Shown: piece after piece, positions 1-8,529 of the stretch
How positions within the stretch are numbered: position 1 is the first letter of the stretch
Layout: each line of letters starts with the position of its first letter
Source of the DNA: an uncultured Cytophagales bacterium
Lineage (GTDB): Bacteria > Bacteroidota > Bacteroidia > Cytophagales > Thermoflexibacteraceae
Assembly (NCBI GenBank): GCA_938039675.1
Contig: CALHUI010000024.1
Span: forward strand, 1 to 54,064
Direction of reading: 5' to 3'
DNA length: 54,064 bases
Notes under the pieces: generated by a model
What the model saw: only the letters and a program-made list of their open reading frames with translations
What the model was told of the DNA's origin: nothing
The model's database searches: none
Made by a program: the position numbers and the translations under genes

Positions 1-540
1 ACTGCTGATGACCGTACATTTATTGGCAGCCCGATACCTGACTTTACTATGGGTCTGAACTTGAAACTCTCTTACAAAAACTTCGATTTCGAGACTTTCT
101 TCTATTGGGTGGCAGGAGCAGACGCATTCAATGGATTCAGAGTGTTTACCGACTTTTATCCGCTGTTCCCCGGTATTGCTATCAGCGAGCGCGTGCTGAA
201 CTCATGGACACCTCAAAACCCCAACGCTACCGTACCTATTTTTGAAAACGTAGCTAACTTCAGTACCAACACGCAAGTGTCTTCCTACTTCTTGGAGAAT
301 GCTTCTTACTTGCGTAACCGCAATATGCAAATCAGCTACAACGTACCGAAGGATGTGCTAAATCGCTTTGGGGCAGAACGTTTGCGCCTGTTTGTTCAAG
401 CTGCCAACTTATTCACCATTACGAAATATACAGGTCTCGACCCTGCAATTTCAGGCGGTGATGCGGGCTTTGGTATTGATGCAGGTGGTAACTATCCTTT
501 TGTGCGCACCTTTATGCTGGGTGCAAGCTTAGGCTTCTAA
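1..540 (+). CDS. SusC/RagA-family TonB-linked outer membrane protein (C-terminal fragment)
   Basis: The reading frame is open from base 1, so the gene begins upstream of the window; 179 codons and the stop are visible. The text has the pattern of the end of a SusC barrel: short amphipathic strands, an asparagine-rich segment reading ENASYLRNRNMQISYNVP, then LFVQAANLFTITKYTGLDP, ending in LGASLGF with a terminal Phe. SusC proteins are TonB-dependent barrels that import oligosaccharides or peptides together with a SusD lid. The SusD gene follows directly, which supports the call. The substrate cannot be inferred because the N-terminal part and any neighbouring hydrolases are outside the window. 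Confidence 0.9.
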   Translation, partial: TADDRTFIGSPIPDFTMGLNLKLSYKNFDFETFFYWVAGADAFNGFRVFTDFYPLFPGIAISERVLNSWTPQNPNATVPIFENVANFSTNTQVSSYFLENASYLRNRNMQISYNVPKDVLNRFGAERLRLFVQAANLFTITKYTGLDPAISGGDAGFGIDAGGNYPFVRTFMLGASLGF

Positions 541-586
541 AACATTCTTATTCAACACAATGTATCAAAATCAAAATATTGTAAAT

Positions 587-2347
587 ATGAAAAGGTTTCT
601 CATGAAAGCGGTGGGGCTTTCGGTAATAATAACCGTAGCAACTACCACATCTTGTAAAAAGAGTTTTTTTGAAGTTGACCCGATTGGTCAGCTCAGCAAC
701 AACCAAGTGGCTACCCAGAAAGGCGTTGAGCAAATCCTCATTGGTGCTTATGCAGTCCTGAACGGCTCTAACTGGAACGCTTCTTTCACCAACTGGATTT
801 ATGGCAGTGCCAACGGCGGCGATGCAAACAAGGGTTCTAACGCCGGCGACCAATCGCAGATGAACGAAATTATTCGTTTTGAAGGTCAGGCCGTTAATAA
901 TGATTTTAATCTGAAATGGAATGCTGTGTATAATGGTGTGGCTCGGGCCAATCAGGCAATTATTGCGGCTAATGCGCTCAGACCCGAGCAAATTTCGGAA
1001 GCCAACAAGCGACGCATCATTGCCGAAGCACGCTTCCTGCGCGGTTTCTATCATTTGGAAGGGAAAAAAATGTTTAACATGATTCCTTACATTGATGAAA
1101 CCGTAAGCTACAGCGCCGGTAATTTCCGCATTCCTAATGACAAAGACATATGGCCTAATATTGAGGCAGACTTCAAACATGCTTATGAGAACTTGCCCGA
1201 AACACAGGCTCAGGTCGGAAGAGCCAACAAGTGGGCGGCTGGTGCTTTTCTGGGCAAAGTTTTGCTTTTTCAACGAAAATATGCTGAGGCTAAGGTTTTA
1301 TTTGATGCTTGTATAGCCAATGGTAAAACATCCAAAGGCGAACGCTACGGTTTGTTAGACCAGTACTCCAAAAACTTTAATGCAGACTTTGACAATAACA
1401 ACGAGTCTATTTTTGCGTTTCAGGCTTCAGTAAACGATGGTACCGGTGCAGCCAATGCTAACCCTGACCTAGTGCTCAACTTCCCGCATAACAATGGATG
1501 GGCTGGACCAATGCCTGCCGGCTGCTGCGGTTTCCATCAGCCTTCTTTCGACCTTGCCAATTCATTCCGTACTACTGCGGCCGGACTTCCTTTGCTCGAC
1601 GGCTCTTATAATTTACCTGCAAACGAGTTGATTACCGACATGGGTATCCCTTCCGACCGTCCGTTTACACCGGATTCCGGGCCACTTGACCCACGCATTG
1701 ACTGGACAATAGGCAGAAGAGGTATTCCATTCTTGGATTGGGGCATTCATCCGGGCAACGCATGGATTCGCGATGCCAGCAACGGCGGGCCTTTTTCCCC
1801 CAAGAAGACCGTGTTCTATCGCTCTCAACAAGGTCGTTTAACGGACAACTCTTCATGGACACCCGGATTTACTGCCTTGAATTACAGCTTTATGCGCTAT
1901 GCCGACTTGCTATTGATGGCTGCTGAGTGCGAGGTAGAACTTGGCAACCTCGAGCGTGCTCGTCAACTTGTAAATCAGGTGCGCCGCCGCGCAGCCAATC
2001 CGGCCGGCTTCGTGATGAACAATGGCGTGCCTGCTGCTAACTATCGCATCAGTGAGTACACAGCTCCATGGCCCGATGCTGCAACCGCGCGTGCTGCCGT
2101 GCGTTTTGAGCGCAGACTCGAGTTGGGCATGGAAGGACACCGATTCTTTGACTTAGTTCGTTGGGGAATTGCCGACCAAGTGCTCAATGCTTACTTGCAA
2201 TATGAAAGCACTAAGTTGGCATTCTTCCGAGGTGCACGTTTCACCCGTGGTAAGAACGAATATTATCCGATTCCACAGGCGCAGATAGACGTAACAGGCA
2301 ACGGACCCGATGGTCGCCCGATATTGCGTCAGAATCCCGGTTATTAA
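587..2347 (+). CDS. SusD/RagB-family nutrient-binding outer membrane lipoprotein
   Basis: 586 residues from the ATG at 587. An in-frame ATG at 560 is possible, but 587 gives a normal lipoprotein signal (MKRFLMKAVGLSVIITVATT, then a lipobox ending TTSC). After the Cys comes the typical SusD opening (FFEVDPIGQLSNNQVATQKG). The TPR-like helical core includes RFLRGFYHLEG, and the C-terminal half has RFERRLELGMEGHRFFDLVRWG and the closing YYPIPQAQID. Length fits the family. It lies 46 bp after the SusC stop, so the two form one unit, and a terminator follows. It should cap the SusC barrel on the cell surface and bind the ligand. Ligand unknown. Confidence 0.95.
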   Translation: MKRFLMKAVGLSVIITVATTTSCKKSFFEVDPIGQLSNNQVATQKGVEQILIGAYAVLNGSNWNASFTNWIYGSANGGDANKGSNAGDQSQMNEIIRFEGQAVNNDFNLKWNAVYNGVARANQAIIAANALRPEQISEANKRRIIAEARFLRGFYHLEGKKMFNMIPYIDETVSYSAGNFRIPNDKDIWPNIEADFKHAYENLPETQAQVGRANKWAAGAFLGKVLLFQRKYAEAKVLFDACIANGKTSKGERYGLLDQYSKNFNADFDNNNESIFAFQASVNDGTGAANANPDLVLNFPHNNGWAGPMPAGCCGFHQPSFDLANSFRTTAAGLPLLDGSYNLPANELITDMGIPSDRPFTPDSGPLDPRIDWTIGRRGIPFLDWGIHPGNAWIRDASNGGPFSPKKTVFYRSQQGRLTDNSSWTPGFTALNYSFMRYADLLLMAAECEVELGNLERARQLVNQVRRRAANPAGFVMNNGVPAANYRISEYTAPWPDAATARAAVRFERRLELGMEGHRFFDLVRWGIADQVLNAYLQYESTKLAFFRGARFTRGKNEYYPIPQAQIDVTGNGPDGRPILRQNPGY

Positions 2348-2371
2348 CAGGTGATTTAATAACACACATAC

Positions 2372-2404
2372 AAACCTGACAGATATCCAAGACTTGTCGG
2401 GTTT
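2372..2404. terminator. Imperfect hairpin after susD
   Basis: A 10-bp stem (AAACCTGACA with TGTCGGGTTT, one G-T wobble) lies 25 bp after the susD stop. The T-run after it is poor. Related hairpins with a CCGACAG core recur in the window near 20804 and 25033. Confidence 0.45.
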
Positions 2405-2467
2405 GGTTATTTGATTTTCAATAGTTTATACGAAATACTTTTCGCCAACAGCTTGCGCTTATGTACA

Positions 2468-2511
2468 AAAACAGGAATCATCTTATTTCGGGATGACTCC
2501 TGTTTTATTTT
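2468..2511 (+). terminator. Rho-independent terminator of the susCD unit
   Basis: A 15-bp stem with one mismatch (left arm 2468-2482 AAAACAGGAATCATC, right arm 2492-2506 GATGACTCCTGTTTT) encloses a 9-base loop and runs into a T-rich tail. The A-rich left flank also makes it usable for sppA on the other strand, so it may be bidirectional. The rest of 2348-2580 shows no gene. Confidence 0.75.
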
Positions 2512-2580
2512 GCCGTTGCCATATCACCTAAGCAGCCAGGTAATCTGTACTAAGCATGTGTTGATGTGTAGGCTGAAATC

Positions 2581-4344
2581 TTATTGAATTTTTACCTCGT
2601 AAGGCCATCTTGCTTGAATGCCTTGATAATTAGGTAATTTTTCAATTTGTTTCAACAGCGGATAAAGGCTGCCCGCTTTCTTTTGCAGGCTGCGCTCTTC
2701 CATTAAATCTTCGCTACTTTGTAAGGCTTCAAAAAAGCTCTTTTTAATAGGGTAGTAACGAACTGCATATTCGCCTTCTTTGATTTTTGCTTCTTTGGCT
2801 GCCAGTTGAATGGCATCGTTCAAGCCGCCAAATCCGTCTATCAAACCAATTTTCAGGGCTTGTTCGCCTGTCCATACTCTACCGCTTGCATATTTCTTCA
2901 GCGTGTCTAACGGCATATTGCGACCTTGAGCAGCTTTTGAAGTGAAATTTTCATAACCTTCATTTACCATTCGTTGAATAATTTGTCGCTCGGCATCGGT
3001 GAATTTTTTGGTAGGAGTGCCCAAATCGGCATATTCGCCCGTTTCTACGCGGTCAAAAGTAAGCCCAAGTTTATCGGTCAGTAGTCCGCTGGCATCGAAC
3101 AGCATACCGAAAATACCGATAGAACCTGTGATGGTATTGGGTTGTGCCAAAATTTTATTGCAGCCCATGGCTATGTAATAACCACCCGATGCGGCAAGGT
3201 CGGACATAGAGGCAATAACAGGCTTTTTCTTTTTTGTTTCCAATACTTCCCGCCATATTACATCAGATGCAAGCGCGCTGCCTCCGGGTGAGTTAATGCG
3301 CAATACAACCGCTGTTACTTTGTCGTCATTGCGAACTTTGCGCAACTCTTCGGCAATGGTTTCAGAGCCGATGCTCTCGCGGGTGCTTTTGCCGCTCTGA
3401 ATATCGCCCTCGGCAAAAATTACTGCTACTTTTTTCTTACTGTATCCGCCTTCTTCCGCTTTGTTGGAGGCATAGGCTTTCAGTGAAACGAAGTTGATTT
3501 TTTTCTTCTCATCGGTAATGCCCAGCTTTTTGCGAATAGTTTTTTCTACTTCATCGTAATAAGCAGTGCGGCTGATGAGTTTATATTTTACTGCATCTTC
3601 AGGCATTTGTACGAGCATGTTGTCGGAGATATTGGTGAGCTCTTCAAATGAAATGCCGCGTGATTCGGCAATGCCTTTCAGATAATGGTCGTAGATGCTG
3701 TTCAGGTAGGCGCTGATTTGCAGGCGGTTAGCATCGCTCATTTTGTCGAGCGTGAAAGGTTCTACGGCACTTTTAAAATCGCCTACGCGAAATATTTCGG
3801 GTTTTACGCCGATTTTTTCAAATAAACCTTTGGCAAAACCAATCTCGGCAACCAAGCCATTAAACTCCATGCTCCCTTGCGGATGCAGAAAAATTGAGTC
3901 GGCTACTGAGATAATGTAATAGGCAGGTTCTGACATGGTTTCCGAATAGGCATAGATAAACTTGCCCGATTTTTTAAAATCTTTCAATGCCGTGCGGATT
4001 TCTTCCAATGTGGCAAAACCCGCCGATATGTTGCCAGCATCTAAATAGATGCCTTTAATTTTATCGTCATTTTTTGCCCTCTCAATGGCCTGACGAAGTT
4101 CGAGCAAACCAATGGTACGTTGTGAAGGCATCCCCGGAATCTCTAAATTTTCCAGCGGATTATCTTCTTTGCGTTCATTCACAGGTCTGTTAAGGGAGAG
4201 TTTCAATACACTGTTGTATCCTACTTCGGTCTTTTCCTTATCGTCTGCTGCTGAGGCGACAACAAACAATAACAGTACGCCCAACAAGGTGAGTAAAATA
4301 ATGCCCACCATGGTGGCAAAAACGAATTTGAAGAATTGAGCCAT
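2581..4344 (-). CDS. sppA: Signal peptide peptidase SppA, 67K type
   Basis: 587 residues from an ATG. A single N-terminal membrane anchor (about residues 8-32) precedes two tandem ClpP-like S49 domains, as in the long SppA type that forms a tetrameric bowl on the outer face of the cytoplasmic membrane and degrades cleaved signal peptides. The catalytic Lys is K191 in GDFKSAVEPF of the first domain. The catalytic Ser is S386 in AASGGYYIA of the second. NSPGGSALASD (351-361) is the conserved loop just before it. The gene is divergent from folK, with 35 bp between start codons, and both dyad residues are present, so it should be active. Confidence 0.95.
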   Translation of the reverse strand: MAQFFKFVFATMVGIILLTLLGVLLLFVVASAADDKEKTEVGYNSVLKLSLNRPVNERKEDNPLENLEIPGMPSQRTIGLLELRQAIERAKNDDKIKGIYLDAGNISAGFATLEEIRTALKDFKKSGKFIYAYSETMSEPAYYIISVADSIFLHPQGSMEFNGLVAEIGFAKGLFEKIGVKPEIFRVGDFKSAVEPFTLDKMSDANRLQISAYLNSIYDHYLKGIAESRGISFEELTNISDNMLVQMPEDAVKYKLISRTAYYDEVEKTIRKKLGITDEKKKINFVSLKAYASNKAEEGGYSKKKVAVIFAEGDIQSGKSTRESIGSETIAEELRKVRNDDKVTAVVLRINSPGGSALASDVIWREVLETKKKKPVIASMSDLAASGGYYIAMGCNKILAQPNTITGSIGIFGMLFDASGLLTDKLGLTFDRVETGEYADLGTPTKKFTDAERQIIQRMVNEGYENFTSKAAQGRNMPLDTLKKYASGRVWTGEQALKIGLIDGFGGLNDAIQLAAKEAKIKEGEYAVRYYPIKKSFFEALQSSEDLMEERSLQKKAGSLYPLLKQIEKLPNYQGIQARWPYEVKIQ

Positions 4345-4360
4345 GTTCCGATTAAGTTTG
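4327..4360 (+). promoter_or_regulatory. Putative folK promoter (Bacteroidota type)
   Basis: A perfect TAnnTTTG box (TAAGTTTG, 4353-4360) lies 20 bp before the folK ATG, with TTTG at 4327-4330, 22 bp upstream. This matches the known -33/-7 pattern of the Bacteroidota housekeeping sigma factor. Transcription would start around 4367, giving a short leader. Confidence 0.5.
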
Positions 4361-4379
4361 TGGTAAAACTACGTTTTTT

Positions 4380-4898
4380 ATGCCCAAATATACTGCCCAT
4401 TTGCTGCTTGGCACAAACATGGGTAATCGTTGCAACTATTTACATTTTGCCCTGAAAGCGATTCAGGAACGGGCAGGATGCATTTACGGCGTTTCGCCTG
4501 TTTACGAAACTGCGGCGTGGGGGTTTACCAACCAGAACGATTTTTTAAATCAGGCACTGACGCTGCAAACTCATCGGCAACCCGAAGAATTACTGGCCGT
4601 TTTGCAAGAGATTGAACAACAGGCAGGCAGGCAGCGGCTTGTTCATTGGGGGCCGCGAACGCTGGATATTGATATTATTGCCATTGACGATTTAGTCATT
4701 GAATCCGAGCGGTTAGTAGTGCCGCATCCTGCCATGAGGCACAGGAGATTTGTTTTGCAGCCTTTGGCAGACCTTGTTCCCAATTGGCGACATCCTGTAT
4801 TGGGGCTTACCTGCGAGCAAATGCTTACACTCTGTACAGACGATAAGGCCATAAAAAAATATGACGCTTGCGGTATTCTTGATTCTAAACGAATTTAA
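4380..4898 (+). CDS. folK: 2-amino-4-hydroxy-6-hydroxymethyldihydropteridine pyrophosphokinase (HPPK)
   Basis: 172 residues. HPPK transfers pyrophosphate from ATP to 6-hydroxymethyl-7,8-dihydropterin in folate synthesis. Hallmarks are the N-terminal HLLLGTNMGNR, VSPVYETAAWG with the pterin-binding aromatic region, FLNQALTLQT, the ATP/Mg motif GPRTLDIDII (the two Asp bind Mg) and the closing VPHPAMRHRRFVLQPL. Length is normal for a stand-alone HPPK, with no fusion to FolB or FolP. It is followed after 29 bp by the SiaB-like gene on the same strand and may be cotranscribed with it. Confidence 0.95.
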   Translation: MPKYTAHLLLGTNMGNRCNYLHFALKAIQERAGCIYGVSPVYETAAWGFTNQNDFLNQALTLQTHRQPEELLAVLQEIEQQAGRQRLVHWGPRTLDIDIIAIDDLVIESERLVVPHPAMRHRRFVLQPLADLVPNWRHPVLGLTCEQMLTLCTDDKAIKKYDACGILDSKRI

Positions 4899-4927
4899 GT
4901 ATAAATTGCACGTAAATTTTGCCAAGC

Positions 4928-5500
4928 ATGAGTGCCACTGAGCAGCCTTTTAGTATTTATCAATTTTTTAGCCAATTGAAGTTACACCATTTTTCAATGG
5001 TGGCGCAGGGTCTGATTTCGCAGGATATCCTTTCACTAATTGCACTTAGTTTGAAACGTCGGCCTGACAATCAGGTACTTGCTCGAAGGCTGTTTGCTCT
5101 CGTTGTTGAGTTGTCACAAAATATTTTTCACTATTCGGCCATCAAAGAATTTTCAGTAAAAGACCAGTGTGAAATCGGTGTTGGTATTGTAGCCATAGGT
5201 GAGTCCGATACGCACTATTTGGTTGCTTCCGGCAATGTAGCAAATGCGGAAAACGCCTCTTACATAGCCCGTCAATGCGACTATATTAATACGCTTGACT
5301 CCGAAGAATTGAAACAATATTACAGAGAGCAGCGCCGGCAACCCGTACGCGAGGGAAGCGTAGGCGGCAGCATAGGATTGATTGAAATAGCCAGAAAATC
5401 GGGCAACCCTATTCACTACGAAATCATACCGATGGAAGATGGTAACGTATTCCTTATTTTTGTTGCCAAAGTACGCAAGTCGGTTTCTTATGACGACTGA
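4928..5500 (+). CDS. SiaB-family protein kinase (GHKL fold, DUF6272)
   Basis: 190 residues from the ATG at 4928; a TTG three codons earlier is less likely. The sequence resembles the SiaB-like proteins of Bacteroidota: an N-box-like segment VVELSQNIFHYS, then GVGIVAIGES, and a glycine-rich GSVGGSIGLIEIARKSG as the ATP-lid/G2 region, followed by two closing beta strands. In Pseudomonas SiaB is a threonine kinase that phosphorylates SiaC in a partner switch controlling a diguanylate cyclase. Here the next gene is a SiaC homologue, which strongly supports the pairing. No SiaA phosphatase or SiaD cyclase is nearby. The output in this organism is unknown. Confidence 0.8.
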   Translation: MSATEQPFSIYQFFSQLKLHHFSMVAQGLISQDILSLIALSLKRRPDNQVLARRLFALVVELSQNIFHYSAIKEFSVKDQCEIGVGIVAIGESDTHYLVASGNVANAENASYIARQCDYINTLDSEELKQYYREQRRQPVREGSVGGSIGLIEIARKSGNPIHYEIIPMEDGNVFLIFVAKVRKSVSYDD

Positions 5501-5586
5501 CAGCAATTTACATTGTTTCGCTGCGTTATTTTATTGCATGTTTGCCCCCCGTTAGTAGGGAAAAATTACCGGAAACATACATATAT

Positions 5587-5970
5587 ATGGAGAACTTGTT
5601 CATCAAAGCCGATACATTCATTCCCGAAATTAATTTTAATGCACAATCGGGCGAGTTGAATATCAGTGGTGAATCTTATCATGAATATACGCTGGAATTT
5701 TATCAACCGGTTTTTAATTGGCTGGCAGAATATTTGAAAACACCCGGGCGCAATATTGTTCTGAATTTCCGCATGTCTTATTACAATACGAGCACATCGC
5801 GGCGCTTTTTGGAGCTTTTTGATATGTTGGAAGAGTATCAAAAACAGCAAAAAGGCACTGTTACCGTAAACTGGTACTACAAACCCGAAGATGTGGACAT
5901 GAAAGAAAGTGGGGAGGAATATGCCGACGATGTAGCACTGACTTTCAACCTTATACCCCTAACAAAATAG
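5587..5970 (+). CDS. SiaC-family regulatory phosphoprotein (DUF1987)
   Basis: 127 residues from the ATG at 5587; an in-frame TTG at 5542 would add a poor N-terminus. DUF1987/SiaC domains are STAS-like partner-switch proteins. The sequence has the family pattern: IPEINFNAQSGELNISGES, then VFNWLAEYLKTPG, a beta strand VLNFRMSYYNTSTSRRF and a long helix ELFDMLEEYQKQQ. The NTSTS cluster (residues 67-71) covers T68, the position phosphorylated in Pseudomonas SiaC as I recall it. It lies 86 bp after the SiaB-like kinase. Its 3' end overlaps the convergent M23 gene by 20 bp. Confidence 0.85.
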   Translation: MENLFIKADTFIPEINFNAQSGELNISGESYHEYTLEFYQPVFNWLAEYLKTPGRNIVLNFRMSYYNTSTSRRFLELFDMLEEYQKQQKGTVTVNWYYKPEDVDMKESGEEYADDVALTFNLIPLTK

Positions 5971-6640
5971 CAGGGTTGGGGCATATGCTCATATAATAGT
6001 TCCGTTCGCTTTGAGCGCACACTCCGGGGAAATCGCCCGATTTTCCGAGCATATCGGTTATTAGTTGAAAATGTAAATGCGGCGGCCAATGCCCGTTTTC
6101 CCGTGGTTCGCCAAACCATGCAAACGTTTGTCCTTTGGCTATTGCCTTTCCTTTGTACAATCCCTTGCACGAAGCAGCCGACAGATGCCCGTACAGGGTG
6201 AAAAATTGGCAAGAATCCAGTTCATGCCGTAAAATAATCGTGTAGCCGTAATCACCAAAGTTTTTATTGTTGGCAAAGCTATGGACAGTACCTGCCAAAG
6301 GTGCACTAACGGGTGTGCCTGCCAATGCCCAAATATCTATGCCTAAATGGATTGTGCGTGCTTCTGTCGTGCCGTCAAAATGTCGGCTGCGATGATATAA
6401 AAAACGGTCTTCATTGTATCCGCCAATGGCTGCAACGGCTTTTTGCTGTTCCATTTCCCCAAAAATATATCGGCTGAATGCTTCCGTATCCGCTAAGTCA
6501 ATTTGGTGGAGTGCAGGATTGCTTGCAGTCAGGTTAATATGCCAAATATTTTCACCGTTCAGGTTGAAAGGCACAACAGGGGCAAAAGAAAGTCTGTGTT
6601 TTATCAGCGTATTTGTTAAAGCCTGATGTGGTGTTTGCAT
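5951..6640 (-). CDS. M23-family metallopeptidase
   Basis: 229 residues from the ATG at 6640; a TTG four codons earlier would overlap dnaX. The C-terminal half is an M23/LytM-type zinc peptidase: HLGIDIWA supplies the first His and Asp, and HLHFQ the HxH. Between them are GTVHSFANNKNFGDYGYTI and TLYGHLS, as in lysostaphin-like enzymes that cut peptidoglycan cross-bridges. No signal peptide or membrane segment is visible, which is unusual for a wall hydrolase, so export or a cytoplasmic role is unclear. It starts 4 bases after the stop of the dnaX tau frame and is probably translated from the same mRNA. Confidence 0.85.
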   Translation of the reverse strand: MQTPHQALTNTLIKHRLSFAPVVPFNLNGENIWHINLTASNPALHQIDLADTEAFSRYIFGEMEQQKAVAAIGGYNEDRFLYHRSRHFDGTTEARTIHLGIDIWALAGTPVSAPLAGTVHSFANNKNFGDYGYTIILRHELDSCQFFTLYGHLSAASCKGLYKGKAIAKGQTFAWFGEPRENGHWPPHLHFQLITDMLGKSGDFPGVCAQSERNYYMSICPNPAILLGV

Positions 6641-6644
6641 GATG

Positions 6645-8389
6645 TTATTCAATATCCAAACCTAACAGGTTGCGCAAATCCTTCAGCAAAGGATTTTGCT
6701 CTGCAAGGAAATTAAATTTGTCGGTATTGGTATAAATTTTTGGCGAAGCGCCTGCTTCGGTTGATGTTACTTCTATCGTTTCAAGGGTCAATGAGGAGTG
6801 GTTCAGTTGCTTTTTCAGAAAGCCGAGCAATTCGTTCCGCACCTCTTTGAGAGCATCTGCATCGGTCGCATTGGTACGCAGTGCATGTGTGATAACCGGA
6901 TACTGAAAAGTAACGGGCTTCCATGTCAGCATACTGACTACCAGAGGCTTGCCATTTTGTTTGTAGTATTCGGCGAAAGCATCCCATGCAGCCTGTACTT
7001 GTTCGGGCGTGGGAGGCGGGCTTTGCATTACCGGCGGCGGTTCTGCTGCAACAAGAGGCGGCGCAGTGTCTTTGGGAGCAGCCACCGGCGGCGGGTTTTT
7101 CTCAACAACGGGCACTTGTATTTTGGGCGCACTTTTCAGCGGCGCATAACCTGCCGTTAAAGACTTTTGCGTAGGTACTTGCCCTTGTGTCTGAGGCTGT
7201 CGGGCTATCAGTTCAGTTTTTTTTTTAAATCCTCGGCCAGTTGGGCAAGATTGATGGCTGAGGTGAGATGTGCCATTTTCATCAGGGCTATTTCTACGTG
7301 CAGTGCTTGGTCTTTGCTGGCCTTGTAGTGGATATCACATTCGTGGCCAATGGTGAGCGCTGAAAGAAGAAAGCCCGTGCGCACTTGGTTGGCTTGTGCA
7401 ATGTATCGCTGTTTAACCTCATCGGAAACCTCGAGCAGTTGCACCGTCGCATTGTCTTTGCAAACCAGCAAATCGCGCAGGTGCTTGTTCAGGCCGATAA
7501 TGAAATTGTGCCCGTCAAAGCCTTGTTGCAATATTTGCCTGAAAATCAACAGCGCAGCAGACAAATTGGCATTCACCAATGCATCAGTTACTTGGAAGTA
7601 ATAATCATAGTCCAGAATATGGAGGTTGGCGATGGTCTGCTTGTAGCGAATGCTTCTGTCGGTTGAAAAAGTTACAATCAGGTCAAACATAGACAGCGCA
7701 TCGCGCAGAGCACCGTCTGCCTTTTGTGCAATTAGGCGGAGTGCTTCGTATTCGGTGTAAATGCCCTCTTTGGCAGCAATATTTGCCAGGTGGTCTGCCA
7801 TATCTTTAATCTGTATCCGATTAAAGTCAAATATCTGACAGCGGGAGAGGATAGTGGGTAGAATCTTGTGTTTTTCGGTAGTTGCCAAAATGAAAATGGC
7901 ATAAGGAGGCGGTTCTTCCAATGTTTTCAGAAAAGCATTGAAAGCTGCCGTGGAAAGCATGTGCACCTCATCTATGATGTACACTTTGCGTTTTCCAAAC
8001 TGGGGCGGATAGCGAACCTGTTCAATCAATCCCCGGATATCATCTACCGAGTTATTAGAAGCAGCATCCAATTCGCTGATATTCAACGATGTGCCGTTGA
8101 TAAAAGCGCGACATGAATCACATTCGCCACAAGATTCGCCTTCCGGTGTAAGATTTTGGCAATTAATTGTTTTTGCCAGAATACGGGCACAAGTTGTTTT
8201 TCCTACACCCCGAGGGCCGCAAAACAAAAATGCCTGCGCCAAATGATTGCTCTTAATAGCATTTTTGAGTGTTGTGGTAATATGTTGCTGGCCTACTACG
8301 GTTTCAAAATTAGCAGGACGATATTTACGGGCAGAGACAATAAAATTTTCCAAATGCTCTAATTCGTTGCTTGGGTTTTGTAGGTGCAA
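6645..8389 (-). CDS. dnaX: DNA polymerase III subunit gamma/tau, coding sequence split by a frameshift at A10
   Basis: The first frame (start near 8389 or TTG 8353, no ATG available) encodes the clamp-loader ATPase: start ENFIVSARKYRPANFETVVGQ, P-loop GPRGVGKT (58-65), zinc-finger Cys77/87/90/93, IDEVHML and LEEPPPYAIFILATTE. It ends at a TGA two codons after a run of ten A (393 residues, gamma-like). The -1 frame continues without a stop from the A run for 190 codons to 6645. That part has a Pro-rich linker, then a domain ending LAEQNPLLKDLRNLLGLDIE as in Bacteroidota tau. The tau product would be about 569-581 residues. Slippage on A10, ribosomal -1 frameshifting or a homopolymer sequencing error are the options. 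Confidence 0.9.
7208..7226 (-). promoter_or_regulatory. Putative recoding/slippage site of dnaX (A10 run followed by a zero-frame TGA)
   Basis: On the coding strand the text is GAG GAT TTA AAA AAA AAA CTG AAC TGA. The ten A (7217-7226) are followed by the zero-frame stop at 7210-7208. One extra A in the mRNA, or a -1 ribosomal slip, moves reading into ACT GAA CTG and the open tau frame. Runs of nine or more A are known slippage tracts for bacterial RNA polymerase and are used by Thermus dnaX. A GAGG just upstream could act as an internal Shine-Dalgarno stimulator. No convincing downstream hairpin was seen. Confidence 0.65.
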
Positions 8390-8482
8390 GTTAGCAATTT
8401 TTCCTTATACATAACTTCTTGCTTGGGCTTGCTCTGTCTGTAAGTATTAGCAGAAAAATACGGTTATTTAGTAGTTACTTGC

Positions 8483-8490
8483 TACTTTTG
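8483..8490 (+). promoter_or_regulatory. Putative -7 box of the glnS promoter
   Basis: TACTTTTG matches TAnnTTTG exactly, 39 bp before the glnS ATG. No clear -33 TTG at the usual distance. Confidence 0.4.
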
Positions 8491-8529
8491 TCAGCCTAAA
8501 AGTATTGAAAAGTTACTACAAGTTTTGTA

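Noticed and set aside
548-1273. 241-codon ORF on the minus strand opposite susD
   Set aside because: It is a shadow of the SusD frame; its text has no domain pattern, while the SusD reading is fully conserved in type.
6645-7115. Independent Pro-rich gene downstream of dnaX
   Set aside because: The frame is open back to the A10 run and its C-terminus is that of tau, so it is the second half of dnaX, not a separate gene.
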